This document shows, one piece after another, positions 21,911-33,870 of a stretch of 64,000 bases of DNA. Origin of the DNA: Rhodocollybia butyracea. Lineage: Eukaryota > Basidiomycota > Agaricomycetes > Agaricales > Omphalotaceae. The stretch spans positions 27,226 to 91,225 of the forward strand of contig JADNRY010000248.1 in assembly GCA_015501585.1 (NCBI GenBank), given 5' to 3'. Below the pieces are notes generated by a model. It was not told where the DNA came from. It was given only the letters and a program-made list of their open reading frames with translations, and ran no database searches. Made by a program: the position numbers and the translations under genes. Numbering within the stretch: position 1 is the stretch's first letter; the number at the start of each line of letters is the position of its first letter.

Positions 21911-23348
21911 GAAGTTGAAATGGAGGTCACGCCCGATTACAGACAGATTCTCCCGTCGTCTGAGTGGTGGGGAACTCGGCATTAAGATTCCCGCAGTCAC
22001 GATCCAAATTTTTCGAAGATGTTGCTATAACGCACCAAAGCCACCAGATTAAGCGCACGATAAGAGAACTTGAATATGTGGAGACTATGTATACAAGGAA
22101 ATAAAATCCTACGAGTTGTCTTCAAATTGGTCTTCAAGTATCAAAAATGCAGCGAACAATTAGTCTTCCCTATGCAGACCGGCTTGTTACACATTGACGA
22201 ATCAACATAATCATTAGCCGCTCGAAGCAATACAAGTCCACGGGCTCTTGCAGAATTTGGTGGGTTGAATGAGTTCAGCTATGAATGCGGCTTGCAGCCA
22301 GCACCGGTTTTGGTAGGCAGAGCCTTCGAGCTCATTAGTAGGAGTCCCTTCTTTGTCCAAAGAAACTTCGAAGTCTTAGTGCAGTCTTATCGCAAGATTG
22401 ATGTTTGGTATGCTTGTGCGCGCTCAAGAACGGTGTGAGACGAAAACAAAGACATAGATATATTTTCAAAAGGTACAGGTTTGGAATGTATCAGGTAGAT
22501 GGCTGCTCTGGTGGAGAAGAGACAGCCGAAGCGGAGCGTGTGGTGGAAGAAGACGGGCTCCGATGCATTAGAGTGCCCCATGTCGAGGCGTTAGATCTAG
22601 AACTGGTACCTCTGAAAACCTTGAGAAAAAATCGATATTTTGGAAAACAGACGGTAGATATAATTACTCACCAGGCCAATAGGCTGATACGGAGCTAGAT
22701 CTTCTCTTCCCTGCGTTGCTGAATCCCTCTCTACCTGCTGTCTGTGACCTGAGTCGAGGTCGCTCAACGGGACGTTTCAGACCTGCCTCATCGTGTGGTG
22801 CGTATTGCAGTTATTGCAGTACAGATGCTGGGCGTTGCGCTGAGGTTTATTAATGTTCATTCCCGGTACTGCTACCTTCAGTTCTAGAGCTGGGTGTGCT
22901 AGGAGGTTGGTGAAACACAAATTGAGTGTCTGCATTGGCCGAAAAGTTTGAAGTCATTGCGAGAAACAAAGATACGTATTAGCTGGGTATAAAGTAGAGC
23001 AAGAGCAAGATAAGTGGTGGATGAACGTTCTGAACGTTGAACGTTGTTCGTGAACGTGAACGCGAGCGAGAGAAGAGGAGAGAGCGAAAATAGTGTTCAC
23101 GTGGTGTGACGTCATTCCATAATCCTGTCCGTGTCCAGACGTCCAGACTTCGCGTCTAGCTATCTGATTCTCAATTTCATCTCATTTACCGTTCAAATCA
23201 ACGTAGACAGTCTTCCTCAAGGCGTGTGTCGGCGTATCTAGAGCTTTCGTCCCATCTTTGACTCCTGACGACTCTGGTCTCTCCCACCGATACTCTCATC
23301 TCCCTACTGCCGGGGGGTGCAACTATTTCCAAGGCCATCACCAAGGAA
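21911..23348. other. Gene-poor stretch upstream of the protease-like gene
   Basis: Only short ORFs (e.g. 22405-22698, plus strand, acidic, no motif). At 23025-23065 there is a run of GAACGTT/GTGAACG words, repeated elsewhere in the window upstream of other genes (47740, 37982). Confidence 0.4.
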
Positions 23349-25045
23349 ATGAGTCATTTATCCGACTATCCGTACGCCTTCACCGACTTCTTCGGGTCCG
23401 GCACCCCGTGCGTTTTCAAGACCGGTCCTTCGTGGCCCATCGCTGTAGGTCCTGAGTCGCAGAAGATTGTCCGCGCTGCCCGCCCCATCTACTCTAATCA
23501 TCTCATTGCCCCGACCTGGCTCGAGACTGCATGGGCCATCTCCGCTCGGCTCGATGAGCTCCAGGTCAACTGGAATACTATCAATCCTCTCGCATATGCA
23601 AATGCAGGTGAGGCGGCCTTGATTTGTGATTTTGTCATCACCATCGGCGTGCAACCTCGCTCCCTTGCTTACGCTGCTGCCGTAGCTGCTGCTAATGCCA
23701 TACACGAGATACTCCAGGTAAGGAGAACTATCTGACTATCCCATTATTCTCGTTATCTTGAATTGAATGAATAAGGGGCCAATTTTTATTCTAATTTTTT
23801 TTTACATTCTAGGCTACAGGCTTCCCCGAGATTCAGGTCGCCTTCATCGAGTCTGTCTACCGTCGCCGTTCCGGCCCCCAACTCATGAGCTTCAATCCCT
23901 TGTTCGACTCTGTGGGTATTCCGGCGCTGCGCAAGCCCTTCACGCCTACTCTCGGTCTCGCGATCGCGCCTCTCAAGTCACCTCACCTCGAGGGAACGGG
24001 TGGTCTGTTCTTCTGCCCCAACACTGAAGAGGGAGACAAGGGTGTCGCGGTCTTGACTTGCGCCCATGTCACCCACCCGCCTCCGCTTTTCGAGAACAAG
24101 AACTATACACGCAAGAACGACACCCAGCCGCGTGAGGACATCATTCTTCTTGGCACGGGATCGTATGATAATGCCGTCATGGCCATCATGAAGTTCATCG
24201 GCGACCAGACCATTGCCATTAGCACTTGGGAGGCAACCCTCGTTAGGCTCCCACAGCCGACAGATGACGAGCCTAAGGGTATCACCTCGAAGCGTAAGGA
24301 GCTCATGGACTTGATCACTGCGGCGACGAACAAGATTGAAGACGCCAACCAGCTTCACGCTGAGGTCACAAAACATTTCACGACGACTGCCTCACGCGTA
24401 ATCGGCTTTGTTCTTCACTGCGCCAAGATCGAGGTAGGTGAACACCGATTCATGTACGACTGGAGCTTCATCCAGATGGATGAAGACAAAATTGAATGGA
24501 AGGAATTTCAAAGGAACAAGCTCTTCGTTGGTACATTGATTACTTTTCAGTTTTCTTTTTGTTCTTTTGAACTGACGGTTATTTTTTTTTTCTCTTTTTT
24601 CTCTTTGTCCACAGGAGGAAACAAGACTAATGTTGACTGGGTTAATTATATGTTCCCTCAGGCTCACGATCGTCGCGATTTCCATATGCCTGAGGACATG
24701 CTTCTTCAGCTTAAGGACTACGTCCCCGAGGAAGAGTTCCGCAACCCACAGAACCTCGACATCCACAACGTGAGGACGCTGCTTGCCGTCAAGAATGGTC
24801 GTTCGACCGGCACCACCTACGGACGCGTCAACGGCCTCGAGTCCATCACTCGTCACTACTCTGAGCACGGCGTTGCACAGATTGCCCTCGAATACATCGT
24901 CTGCGGCTACGACACGGTGACAGCCAAGAACGACAAGTTCTCCAACGTTGGTGACTCTAGTTCGTTTGTGGCAGGTAGGGATGGGCGTGTCATTGCTGGG
25001 ATAATAGTAATACAGGAACTGCGGAGGTGGTGGTGGTTCCATTGA
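23349..25045 (+). CDS. Trypsin-like serine-protease-fold protein of a basidiomycete-expanded family
   Basis: Starts at ATG 23349 (MSHLSDYPYAFTDFFGSG). Introns at about 23718-23813 and about 24529-24615 (long T-rich 3' end, CACAG) join three exons. The middle part has GTGGLFFCP...AVLTCAHVTHP, which supplies a candidate catalytic His. The C-terminal part has NGRSTGTTYGRVNGLES and GDSSSFVAGRDGRVIAGI, where Ser lies in a GDSxS context like the GDSG of trypsin-type enzymes. From memory this arrangement is frequent in agaricomycete proteins of unknown role. The last residues (IVIQELRRWWWFH) do not fit the family; another frame (NTGTAEVVV) fits better, so a small indel near 25000 may have shortened the C-terminus. 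Function and activity unproven. Confidence 0.6.
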
Positions 25046-25811
25046 TGAGAATGTCACCACTGGTGATGTAGGTGCCCGTTGAAAATGTTTCGTAGTAGCT
25101 GAAGCACTGAAGCCTCATATTTGCTCCTCCAGTTCGAGTTGATGTCAATGACGGAACTTGGTCTTGACATTGATTGTCTCGAGACATGATGAGACAAAGA
25201 CCTCGAATGTGAATCAAATTAGTGGACATCGATAAGGATTGGAGAATGTAGTCTAAATCCAACGCTGGCCCTTTCCCATCGTCCTCCTCTTGGTTCTGAA
25301 GTACAAACTCTAGCAACCTAGCCGCGAGGAATAGATCGCGTCAGTCTCCAGGAGTCTCCAGGATCCATTTCTGAGAATTCCCATCTCGTTCTCAATGATC
25401 TTCAGGACTCGTAAAGCCCCCAACTGTGCTAGGCTTCCCGCAACTCTCGGAGCCCCTTCATTTGTTGCTGGAACTGGTCTTTGGATTTCGCATGCAGTTG
25501 ATGTTCAGAGACTACCAGGTTTGTTCGCCTAAATGAAATAAAGATCATCGAAATTGTACACTAAAAATGATATCCTCCTAGAACGAACCCAGCTTTACGA
25601 ACAGCACGTCCGACGAGCAACATGTACTTGGAGTGGAACAATTCATAGATAGATGCAGAGCGAGAGGTGGTATGAGTTACATAGACATAGCTGCGGCAGC
25701 TTCACGACACGGAGAGGCTTGTTCATGTCGGTGTGAAACTCGACCCAGTCGAGAGAAACGAATGAGAAAATGTGCCACATTCGTTCTGAGGGACGTTTTC
25801 GTTAGTTCAAC
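25046..25811. other. Stretch between the protease-like gene and the KDZ element
   Basis: A minus-strand ORF at 24990-25316 (108 codons) overlaps the gene end and has no recognised motif. No other feature. Confidence 0.35.
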
Positions 25812-25913
25812 ATTGACACAGCGGGCAAGGACCGTGGCAGTTGATCTGCAACTGCGTTTAACGCAGTGGAAAGGTGTTGCCCCAGGCAGTGGCCGGCAAA
25901 GCATATAACCGGT
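25812..25913 (+). repeat. Left terminal inverted repeat of the KDZ element
   Basis: Matches the reverse complement of 46663-46764 with only about four mismatches. Contains the palindrome ACTGCGTTTAACGCAGT at 25851-25867, conserved in the other end. Confidence 0.85.
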
Positions 25914-26869
25914 TCTTGCATTCAGTTCTTTCGTAATGTACCTCGTAATGTAAAGTTGGTCATGTCCTCGCACATGGTCATCTCGTACATTGCATGACAT
26001 CATAGCTAGCATTTGTAACGACGTAAATCAGTCTCCCGCTCACGCACTTTGCCCTTGTACATGTTCTACTGCTGACATTCCCCAAGGGCAGCTGGCAGTC
26101 ATTTTGTAAATGCTTGTGTGGTTACATGCTCTAATTTTTTCCCGCCCTGTAAACCAAGCTGGTAATTAATCCAAAATCAACTTGTAATTTGTTGCTGGCC
26201 ACAAGCTGGCCATAGCCTAAGTTTGTTTGAGAAGTGCTATATGAGCCATATCCTCATGTCTTCCATGTTCAAAATATTCACTTATGATGGTGTTGCACCC
26301 ATAATCTGGCTCACACTGCTACTACTACTATGATACTACCGCATCAGTGGTGTCTTGAACATCGCATCTCTCAGGTATCTGTTTCAGGCATTTCTCAAAG
26401 ATGCCAGGACTCAACCAGGACTAGCAAGTGGACTGAAAGGGAGTTGGAAGGGGGTCCCACACAGGGATATTACTATACTTCCACCATACGTACTAGGACC
26501 ATACTAATTTGCATGTACTGACATGTTTCCCATTTTCGATGCTTACAGGATGCCTATGTACTAGTCAAAGTGTAGCCTAGGCTACTGTTACTGTGCCAAT
26601 TAGTAGTAGAGGTTTTTATTCATATTAAATTATTATCTATAATTTTCTTTCAGGCTATTCTCAAGACCCTCAGTTGTTCATAAGATACTTGTGGTCACTG
26701 GTTACTTTCAACTTGAGGGTAGGTCTCTAAGTTCGTACACTTGACAGTACTTAGCAGCCTGACAATGTCTTGCCAGCTAAGCATTGATCCCTTTAAAATG
26801 GTTCTGTATCTGAAGACCGGCATCATGCTGTATTGTAGATACGAGTACTATAATATTTAAATAACTAAT

Positions 26870-27210
26870 GTTTTCACCCTATGCTCTATTTAATTACTTT
26901 GAATGCATTTAAATCTTTAGTATATCTAAACCTCCAGTGCTAATAGTTGTGCAGAAACTCCTCCATTTAAATGTCTTCAATCCTTTCGTGCCTCTGCCGC
27001 ATTTCGCTACCATTCAAATCATTCAAATCATTTAAAGCTCATTCGAAATCCCCTTTTTAAATGCCATTTAAGTAACTCATTTCACGACGATTTAAATTCT
27101 GCTTTAAATCCTGTTTAAATGCCACTGTAAATTGGTTCGTCAAGGAGGAAGACTCGCTCGCTGCATTTAAATCCCTTTCCACTTTAAATCACCACCCGTT
27201 ACATTTAAAA
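26870..27210. repeat. Left subterminal array of ATTTAAAT-type words
   Basis: About 12 copies of TTTAAA-centred words (CATTTAAATC, GTTTAAATGC, CTTTAAATCA and similar) in 340 bases. A matching array lies just inside the right end. Subterminal repeats are probable transposase-binding sites. Confidence 0.7.
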
Positions 27211-27884
27211 GCTGCCACTTCACTGAGCGTCCTTACGCAGCCGGCGATTCTACTTAATGGGTCAGAATTGTGCTTTTGGTGTTTCATTTGGCGGTTCTTG
27301 CGGTCCGCAACCGTCGATGTTACAGGTTTTGGCATGGAGAGCAGGTGATTTTGCAAGTCCATTGGTGTTGGATAGTTGACCGTATTAGACGTATAGCATG
27401 GGAGACGGTGCGTCAGACGCATGGGTAGCTGAGTGAGAAGGTGGCGGTAGAAAGACAAGAGGAAAGTGACTGTAAAGAACCATAACCACGGTCAAAGCGA
27501 TATCTCGTGATCGGTGATCACGAGGATCTTGGAAGGAGAATCGAGATCTTTGCCACTACTGTACAGTGGAAGCCGATGTTATCTTAAGGATAATTGAAGA
27601 TCTTCTCATACAGAATTGCGTTTCCTCTAAGAGATCAAAATTGGACATCACAAAGTAGTCTCTGGGTCTTTGTGCTCTCTTCATCTCTTCATGCTTCGTG
27701 AGGAGCGTAACCCTCCATCTTCAGATTTACAATTGAACTTATCCGTCGAGTGAGATGATTGCAATGCGCCGCGTGAATGCAAACATCATATAAGTACTCA
27801 TGAGCCAATGGTACGAGCAAGAGCATCGAAGAAATTTGCATTGGGAAAAGCAGGGCGGATTCGTGACACAGCCCCGCAAATATG

Positions 27885-28300
27885 TTACAGGTCGCATTCT
27901 AAGGCCCCCTCATATTCAGGGAGATACCAGGTGAATGTCTTACACAATCGTCCTGCACCTTGTGCCCCTCCTGGCCCATACATCTCAACTAAAGCCTTTG
28001 CTCCAGGATGGTGAAATGTATACGACGCCGTGTCAGTCTCCGCAATATACGCTCGTATCGTATGACGAGGGTGTTGTACATCGTATCCTGCGCTATCAAA
28101 CAGGCTTTTTAGCGAATCGGCAGAAAAAGAAAACGATGTTTGGAGACTTACACTAGCATCCAATAACGAGGTATTTGTTGTCCTGCCCTTGTTATTTCGG
28201 GCCCATATACATCCAATATATCCTTGATGAGCATCTTAAGATTCTCTTCGGAGTATGAGCCTTTAGCCCTTCCAGAAATATAGAGTTGTAGTGTTTGCAT
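27885..28300 (-). CDS. Small hypothetical protein carried in the KDZ element
   Basis: ATG at 28298-28300 (MQTLQLYISGRAKGSY), one intron with a GTAAGT donor and an acceptor near 28100 (TTTGATAG), then AGYDVQHPRHTIRAYIAE to a TAA at 27885. About 118 residues. The joined frame is consistent across the splice, which supports a real gene. No recognised domain; the exon after the splice is rich in His, Pro and Gly. Additional 5' exons beyond 28360 are possible (a GTGAGT donor lies there). Confidence 0.45.
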
Positions 28301-30171
28301 AGATCCTCCACGAAGGTTAGAACATGGAAAGAAACTTATAAACGAATGGACTCACCTCAGAATTCGTAAGTCAAGGGCTATCCTAATGGAAATGTATGCC
28401 AGTTGTCAGTTGCTCGCTTTGAAAAAGATTCAAAAGCCAAACTCAGACGAGCACGCCACTAGAAGAGCAGCGCGAGTAAGAAACGGATTTAAACTCTAAT
28501 TGGCGCCGGAAACACTTGTTCTTAACACTCTCCCAGCATGCATTCAAGGAGCACCTTTCTCGAGCTCTTGACTTTCACGTTGGCATCACGACGCTGCTAT
28601 CAACGAGATTTTCGCGATTACCTTCTGGGACGGTGGCCGCTGTACAGATTCAAGAGTCGGATAGGTTTTTGGTCTTGTTTCAACTTTATGCGAATCGGTT
28701 CAAGACCGAATCTTCCAACTTGGAGGGACTGGCGTCGTTCGTCGTGGCCGTATAATAAAAGGGAGTGCTATAGCGAAGTGGTGTTAGATGCCAGATGTAG
28801 ACACTCTGTCAAGTCTGTTACGAAGGTGCGTACCTGGATTGTAATTTGGAGTCCATTGTGCTCAAGTAATTCCATATCGCAGTCCAATGACTTTTCAAAC
28901 CGCCATCTTCTCTTCTCCTTCAACATCCGTTACCACCAAAACCTATGGATTATGGGTTTGGCCTTGCCCGTGGAAACGAGCGTAATGCGCTTTGCCCGCA
29001 CCTCCGACTACTGTATCTGGAACTACGAGTCAATGTTTGACTGACCGACCGTTGAATCACCCATACCAACAGCGCGCTCATGCGTATCTCTTTCTCTTCA
29101 GACGGACCGGTTTTGTCATTGCTTGCCCGAGTGCAGGGCATACACTGAACATCACGCTAATGGTGTTCTTCAGGCTCCAACAGAACGAGTTGTATGGTAT
29201 GAACATGACTCATTCGTGCCATAATGCACTGGTGGCAAATACTGCTGAAGATGGTATGATAAGTCAATGGACTTGTGCGGTCGCTGTTTCGGAAGGTCCA
29301 ATAGGTGCGTCTTCCGACGAAACACGAAAAACAGTAAACTGAGACGTCGCGACAGCCAAAAAAATACATGCTCGAGGACAACGGCTTCGACAGCCAAGGA
29401 TAATCGCAACCTGCGTGCTGGCAAGGAAAACGAGGAGAGGACGCTATGCATCTTCGAATGATCATCTGGCCATCATAATCATCGTTGCCGAGTTGTAGAT
29501 CTCTAAGTAGCTTGCTGTAAGAACCTGCAAATTGGGTAGACTATCGATACTACTCAGGCGTTCTGGTGAATAGCAAGTAGGCCGGAATGGAACGGGAAAC
29601 TCGTGAATAAGGAAGACACTGAGGCCACCCATGAGATTTATCTCGGTTGGAGGATCCATGGTGCGTGAGATGGGTTGAGGCGGTTCGTGTACAATTCGAT
29701 AGCATCAGTGGGAACGATACACTGTACATGAACCTATTTTGTAAGACTTCATCGTCTAGCAAACGTATTAGAAGAATATTCAATGGCGGCACAAAAACGA
29801 ACCCTGTTTCATATTCTCTCCCAAGTCTCTTTGTTAGTACCAAGCAGCGTGAGTAGACTATTTAAGATAGACCCAAAACTTGAAGCCGTGCATCACAAAC
29901 ACCTCCGCACTTGATGTCCAGCGTAAATTTGGCGAGAGATCTGACATGACCAGCTAGCTTCTTGCAATGTATGGTGATTTCCCAAGAACTACGCCCGATT
30001 TTTGTTTCATAAATAATACACGTTAACATGATTGAAACAGAAACTGACCATAATTTTTCATTTTCAGGAACCAAGATACGCATGCTCCACCAAGGGACGT
30101 GATACCAAAGAAAGCAGTAGATAGAAAGCAGTATTATATTTATTATTACATAGAAAATGCGTATTCGAGAA
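28301..30171. other. Unassigned part of the KDZ element with overlapping short ORFs
   Basis: ORFs of 60-170 codons occur on both strands (e.g. 28538-29044 plus; 29462-29659, 29550-29843 and 29862-30224 minus). Some ends look like exon borders, but I could not build a consistent gene. It may hold a decayed gene. Confidence 0.3.
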
Positions 30172-32756
30172 TCATTGTTCACGTTTCCGTTTAAGCTTGA
30201 GCGGTGTTGCAAGCTGCCACTCAAAACTGGGCCGGGCTCCTGAACTGGTGTCTACGATCGTTGTTGGTAGCTTGAGCTTTGCATTATGATCAATAGGTCG
30301 CTTCTCCCGAACACTACGTCGGCTGCTCTCACCCTTCTCACCATCGTTGAGCTTACGTCTGCGAAAGGAGTGTCAGCGAACTGATGAAATTGAGCCACGG
30401 GGATGTCCTACCTTTTCTTGGATGGCAATCGGGCGCTTTCACCCTCAGTCTGACTATCACCCTTCTCACCATCGTTGAGCTTACGTCTGCGAATATCAAC
30501 GAACTGATGAAATTGAGCCGCGGGGGTGTCTTACCTTTTCTTGGACGGCAATCGGCTGCTTTCGCCCTCAGTGTGACTATCGCCCTTCTCATCACCATTG
30601 AGCTTACTTCTGCGAAAGGGGATATCAACTAACTGATGAAATTGAGCCACGGGGATATCCTACTTTTTCTTGGATAGCAATTCCATATTCTCGAGTACCT
30701 TGCTCTGTTTCTTCAGCATCTTTTTGAGTGACCTGGCTGATGGCGACTTAATAGGGGAGGATGTCGGAATGTGGGACGATTCCTTCATGATTGGAGGAAT
30801 CTGCATGTGAGGCTCCTCAGTGTCGATCATCGGGGCTTTGGGAGTTCTGGGGGTTGATATCTTGCTGAACGAAGGTGAAAAAGGGTCTACAGTCGTAGCG
30901 GCGATGTTAGTCGATACGGATGTAGGAGATAAACAGCTCGACTCGTCGTCCAACGCCTTCTTCTTGTCTTTGTTGCGTTTGAGCGAAGGAGACATCGTTG
31001 AATCAGCAGTGTTAGCCGATTTGGTAGGAGATAAAGAATTCGACTCGTGCTCCGATGTTTTCTTGCCCTTGTTGCGTTTGGGCGAAGGAGACGTCGTTGA
31101 ACCAGCCGTCATGGAGGTGTTGTCAATCGATCCAGATGTAGAACATAGAGAGTTCGACTGGTCCTTCTGCGCCTTCTTCTTGCCTTTGTTGTGTTTGGGC
31201 GAAGGAGATGCCGTTGGACCAGATACCCCTGTACTTCGGGCAGATTCACTGTCCTTGACAGGCGATGAGAGCAGAGACTTAGACGCTGAATCTACAACAG
31301 TTGGAACACTGGCATTGAAACGCTTGAAGAAGCGGGGGGTTTTGGCAAGATATGCGATTAGTGAGTCCAGCTCGTTTTCAGCCAGAGTGAAGGGGTCCTT
31401 GAATAGGCTAACTTGGCTTGCATCGGAGAGATATCGATCAGGACGGTCACGGATAGCGTCAAACGGTACACTTTCAGTTTGAGCCAACGTTGGGTCTACT
31501 TGTAGCTCAGAAAATAAGAAAACATTTACATGTAAAAGCTTGCTCACCGCAGTATCGTACAAAGTGGGCTGTCATGTACCCTTCCAAATAATCTAACAAT
31601 GCAGGGCGGTTCCTCGTGTCGATCTCTGCATTCCACACCAAGGGAGTTGACGTCGGGGATGCAGCAGATGCCCGAGACGGGAGATTAGCTGGGTGATGAG
31701 TTCAGCTCGGCACAAACAGCTACCCGCGGGTTGACCACTCTGTGGATAGATAACTCACCTTCTGCATATTCTTGGAAAAGTTTCCCGTACTTTTGCCCAA
31801 TCATCGTAGCAGCAATATGTCCCGACCCTTCACCAACGGATATACTGAAGAAATGAGATCAATAAATACTCCCTACTGCAAACGATGAGGAACTTACAAG
31901 CGAGTCTGAATCTTATTGTATTCATCACGTACAGCGAATGTACATCCGAACATGGCTGGTCCCACTTGACCCAGTCCAGTTCCTATGAGTGACTCGAACA
32001 ACCTCTTCAGTGCACCGGGCATTTCGGCTTGATTTCTAGAATTCGATTGAGAAGTCGGTCCTCACTGAACAAAACGTTGTACTCACTGCTCTAAGGAGTT
32101 TTCCTTCGCTCCCTCAGTAACTTGACGATTTGCGATGTCCTCATACCCTGCCTTTTCCTCATCCGACAGCTCATTCCAACGTTGGGTCAGCATCTTAGAC
32201 CGCAATCCAAGATGGTGAGTCTGATTCAGCCCTTGCTGAGCTCGCACCTCCTTCACCGCGGCATTGACACTCCCACTGGCCCCTCCCTCCATGTAGTCAA
32301 ACACCGCTCTTGCGGTAGTTTTGGGTTGCGGCTGAGTTAAAAGGCTAGCAGGAGAAGCGGAGACTGAGCCTTGAGGGGCAACTCGTTTCGCTTGAGCGCG
32401 TTGATTATTGTAGAACTGGAGAATTTTCTAGTCAATGAGGATCGTTGTAAGCATTTTATCGCGGTCAAATGATGGAAACAAACCTTCTTGTCGTCATCTG
32501 TTAATTCTTCGTGATTGGCGACTATCTCAGCGACCTTCGTGTCTCTGAATTCGTTCTGAACCGTGATGCTTGCTCCATCAGCCACAAGCTTGCGAAATTC
32601 GTCGCGAGACCGATTGAGGATTGCTTGTATATCCGCGTCCAAAGACGATTTAAGTCCACGAACCATGTTGAAAGTGGACGAGGTGGTGGGAGTGAAGTCG
32701 AAGATATCGCTGGTCCCAACGCCTTTTGTAAATGTGGCCAATATTGTCTTACGCAT
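30172..32756 (-). CDS. HMG-box-like protein with tandem-repeat C-terminus, KDZ cargo
   Basis: A multi-exon minus-strand gene. The first exon (ATG 32754-32756) leads to HEELTDDDKK. A splice removes about 32428-32485 and gives KKILQFYNNQRAQAKR. The next exon encodes an HMG-like box: ARAVFDYMEGG, LRSKMLTQRWNELSDEEK and AGYEDIANRQ. Three further short exons follow (FGCTFAVRDEYNKIQTR; GEGSGHIAATMIGQKYGKLF; RPALLDYLEGYMTAHFVRYC). Then comes a 300-codon stretch with three to four imperfect repeats of about 34 residues containing SPSPKRNKGKK and ESNSLSPT. The 3' end consists of near-identical exon+intron units encoding RKLNDGEKGDSQTEGES, ending in a basic tail (LKRKREQ) at 30172. HMG boxes bend DNA; a role in transposition or chromatin is an inference from its location only. 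Confidence 0.6.
30340..30690 (-). repeat. Tandem exon+intron duplication within the HMG-like gene
   Basis: A unit of about 120-130 bases occurs almost three times. Each copy holds one short exon (about 75 bases) and one intron of about 50 bases beginning GTAGGAC/GTAAGAC and ending GCAG or similar. The exon copies stay in phase, so the protein gains a repeat. Confidence 0.8.
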
Positions 32757-32820
32757 CACCTTGACCAGCTTGGACCAGCTTGGACCAGTTTGGACCAGTC
32801 ATTTTTGGACCACCGGGGAT
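32757..32820. promoter_or_regulatory. 10-base tandem repeat in a bidirectional promoter
   Basis: GACCAGCTTG is repeated about four times (GACCAGCTTG, GACCAGCTTG, GACCAGTTTG, GACCAGTC), with further GGACC words to 32825. It lies in the 200-base gap between the divergent starts at 32756 and 32959, so it may bind a factor controlling both genes. Confidence 0.5.
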
Positions 32821-32958
32821 TGGACAATAGCCTGCGCTGATGATAAGTTACTTGAAACAAAATATTAGGGAGCTATAAATACGGGCTTACCTTCGCGAAA
32901 ATCATAAGTTTTGCACTTTCTCCCTCGTCAACGACTACACTTTTACTCCTCACTCATC

Positions 32959-33870
32959 ATGACTCCCGAGCAGTTACTGAAAAGGTATCCGCTAATCGCT
33001 GGCGATCCCTACTTTGACAATAAGAATTGCGAGACAAAGGAAGATCTCGTTAAGGTTGTCGAACAGGGTATTGCAGATATTTGCCATCAATGGTCCCCAC
33101 CGAAGCCGAAGGGCGAGGTCGGCGCGACAGTAAAGTTGTACACCGGCGACAGAGAGTACAACCTTGGCAGATGGACACTTCAGGTTAGGGTTTCGACCAT
33201 TGTGTGGGCGATATATTGACCTTTGTTTCACAGAAACGCATCCAGACCACCAATGGATGGCGTACAGACACAACATTCTTTACCCAGAGCAACATCCAGA
33301 CTCGTCACCCCGAGCTCATGCAGGGGGAGTTGGGAAGGCTTTTGGGTCTACGGAAGAGCCTCTCTGAAGCTACCCGCCCTCGCAAATCCAAAGCATCCAA
33401 AGCCTTGGTGCTTGATGAAACAGAGACACCTACGCGCCAGCAACAAAGGAAGACTCGTCGACCCGCACCCTACGAGCCACGCTTTGTGAAGGCCAAGTCT
33501 GAGGAAGCCCAAACGGAAAGTGCTCGTGATGGTATTGTAACTATTAAGGGATGGTCCAAGGCGAGCACACATTTATTTGTGCTAACGATTCTTATGCTGA
33601 ACCTGGACGTTATAGAACGGAGCGGATGCTACTGTCTTGCGTGTCAAGTCTAAAGGGCTGCGAGTGGTTCTTGCAGAACATAAACAAGAACTGGGAAGAC
33701 ATGGGATCGAAAAGGGAAGTTCATTGGAGGTAGTATACCGGGGCGAGAAGACTTGGATGACTGCGACCTGGATGACTCCCATTCCTGCCCGAGAGGGAGA
33801 GATGATTCTACTTCGTCCTCTGGGTGTCACGAACACTCCTGGATGGGAGTTCGACGTTGAATTCTTGTAA
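32959..33870 (+). CDS. Hypothetical basic protein, divergent partner of the HMG-like gene
   Basis: ATG 32959 (MTPEQLLKRYPLIAGDPYFD). An intron at about 33184-33233 joins GRWTLQ to KRIQTTNGWRTDTTFF. A second intron starts near 33532 and ends near 33617-33622, leading to ADATVLRVKSKGLRVVLAEH and the stop at 33868-33870. About 240 residues. The middle (PRKSKASKALVLDETETPTR) is basic and Ser/Thr-rich; the C-terminus (GEKTWMTATWMTPIPAREGEM) is beta-like. No known domain recognised. Shared promoter region with the HMG-like gene suggests co-expression. Confidence 0.5.

Noticed and set aside
25677..26012. ORF on the minus strand across the left inverted repeat
   Set aside because: Covers the repeat border and has no domain; the matching right end has no equivalent protein.
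26870..27210. ATTTAAAT array as a centromeric or origin-like repeat
   Set aside because: A second array lies symmetrically inside the other inverted repeat, so subterminal transposon repeats explain both.
30820..31482. 220-codon plus-strand ORF
   Set aside because: Lies antisense to the long repetitive exon of the HMG-like gene, which has consistent splice joins on both sides; the opposite frame is open because of the repeat composition.
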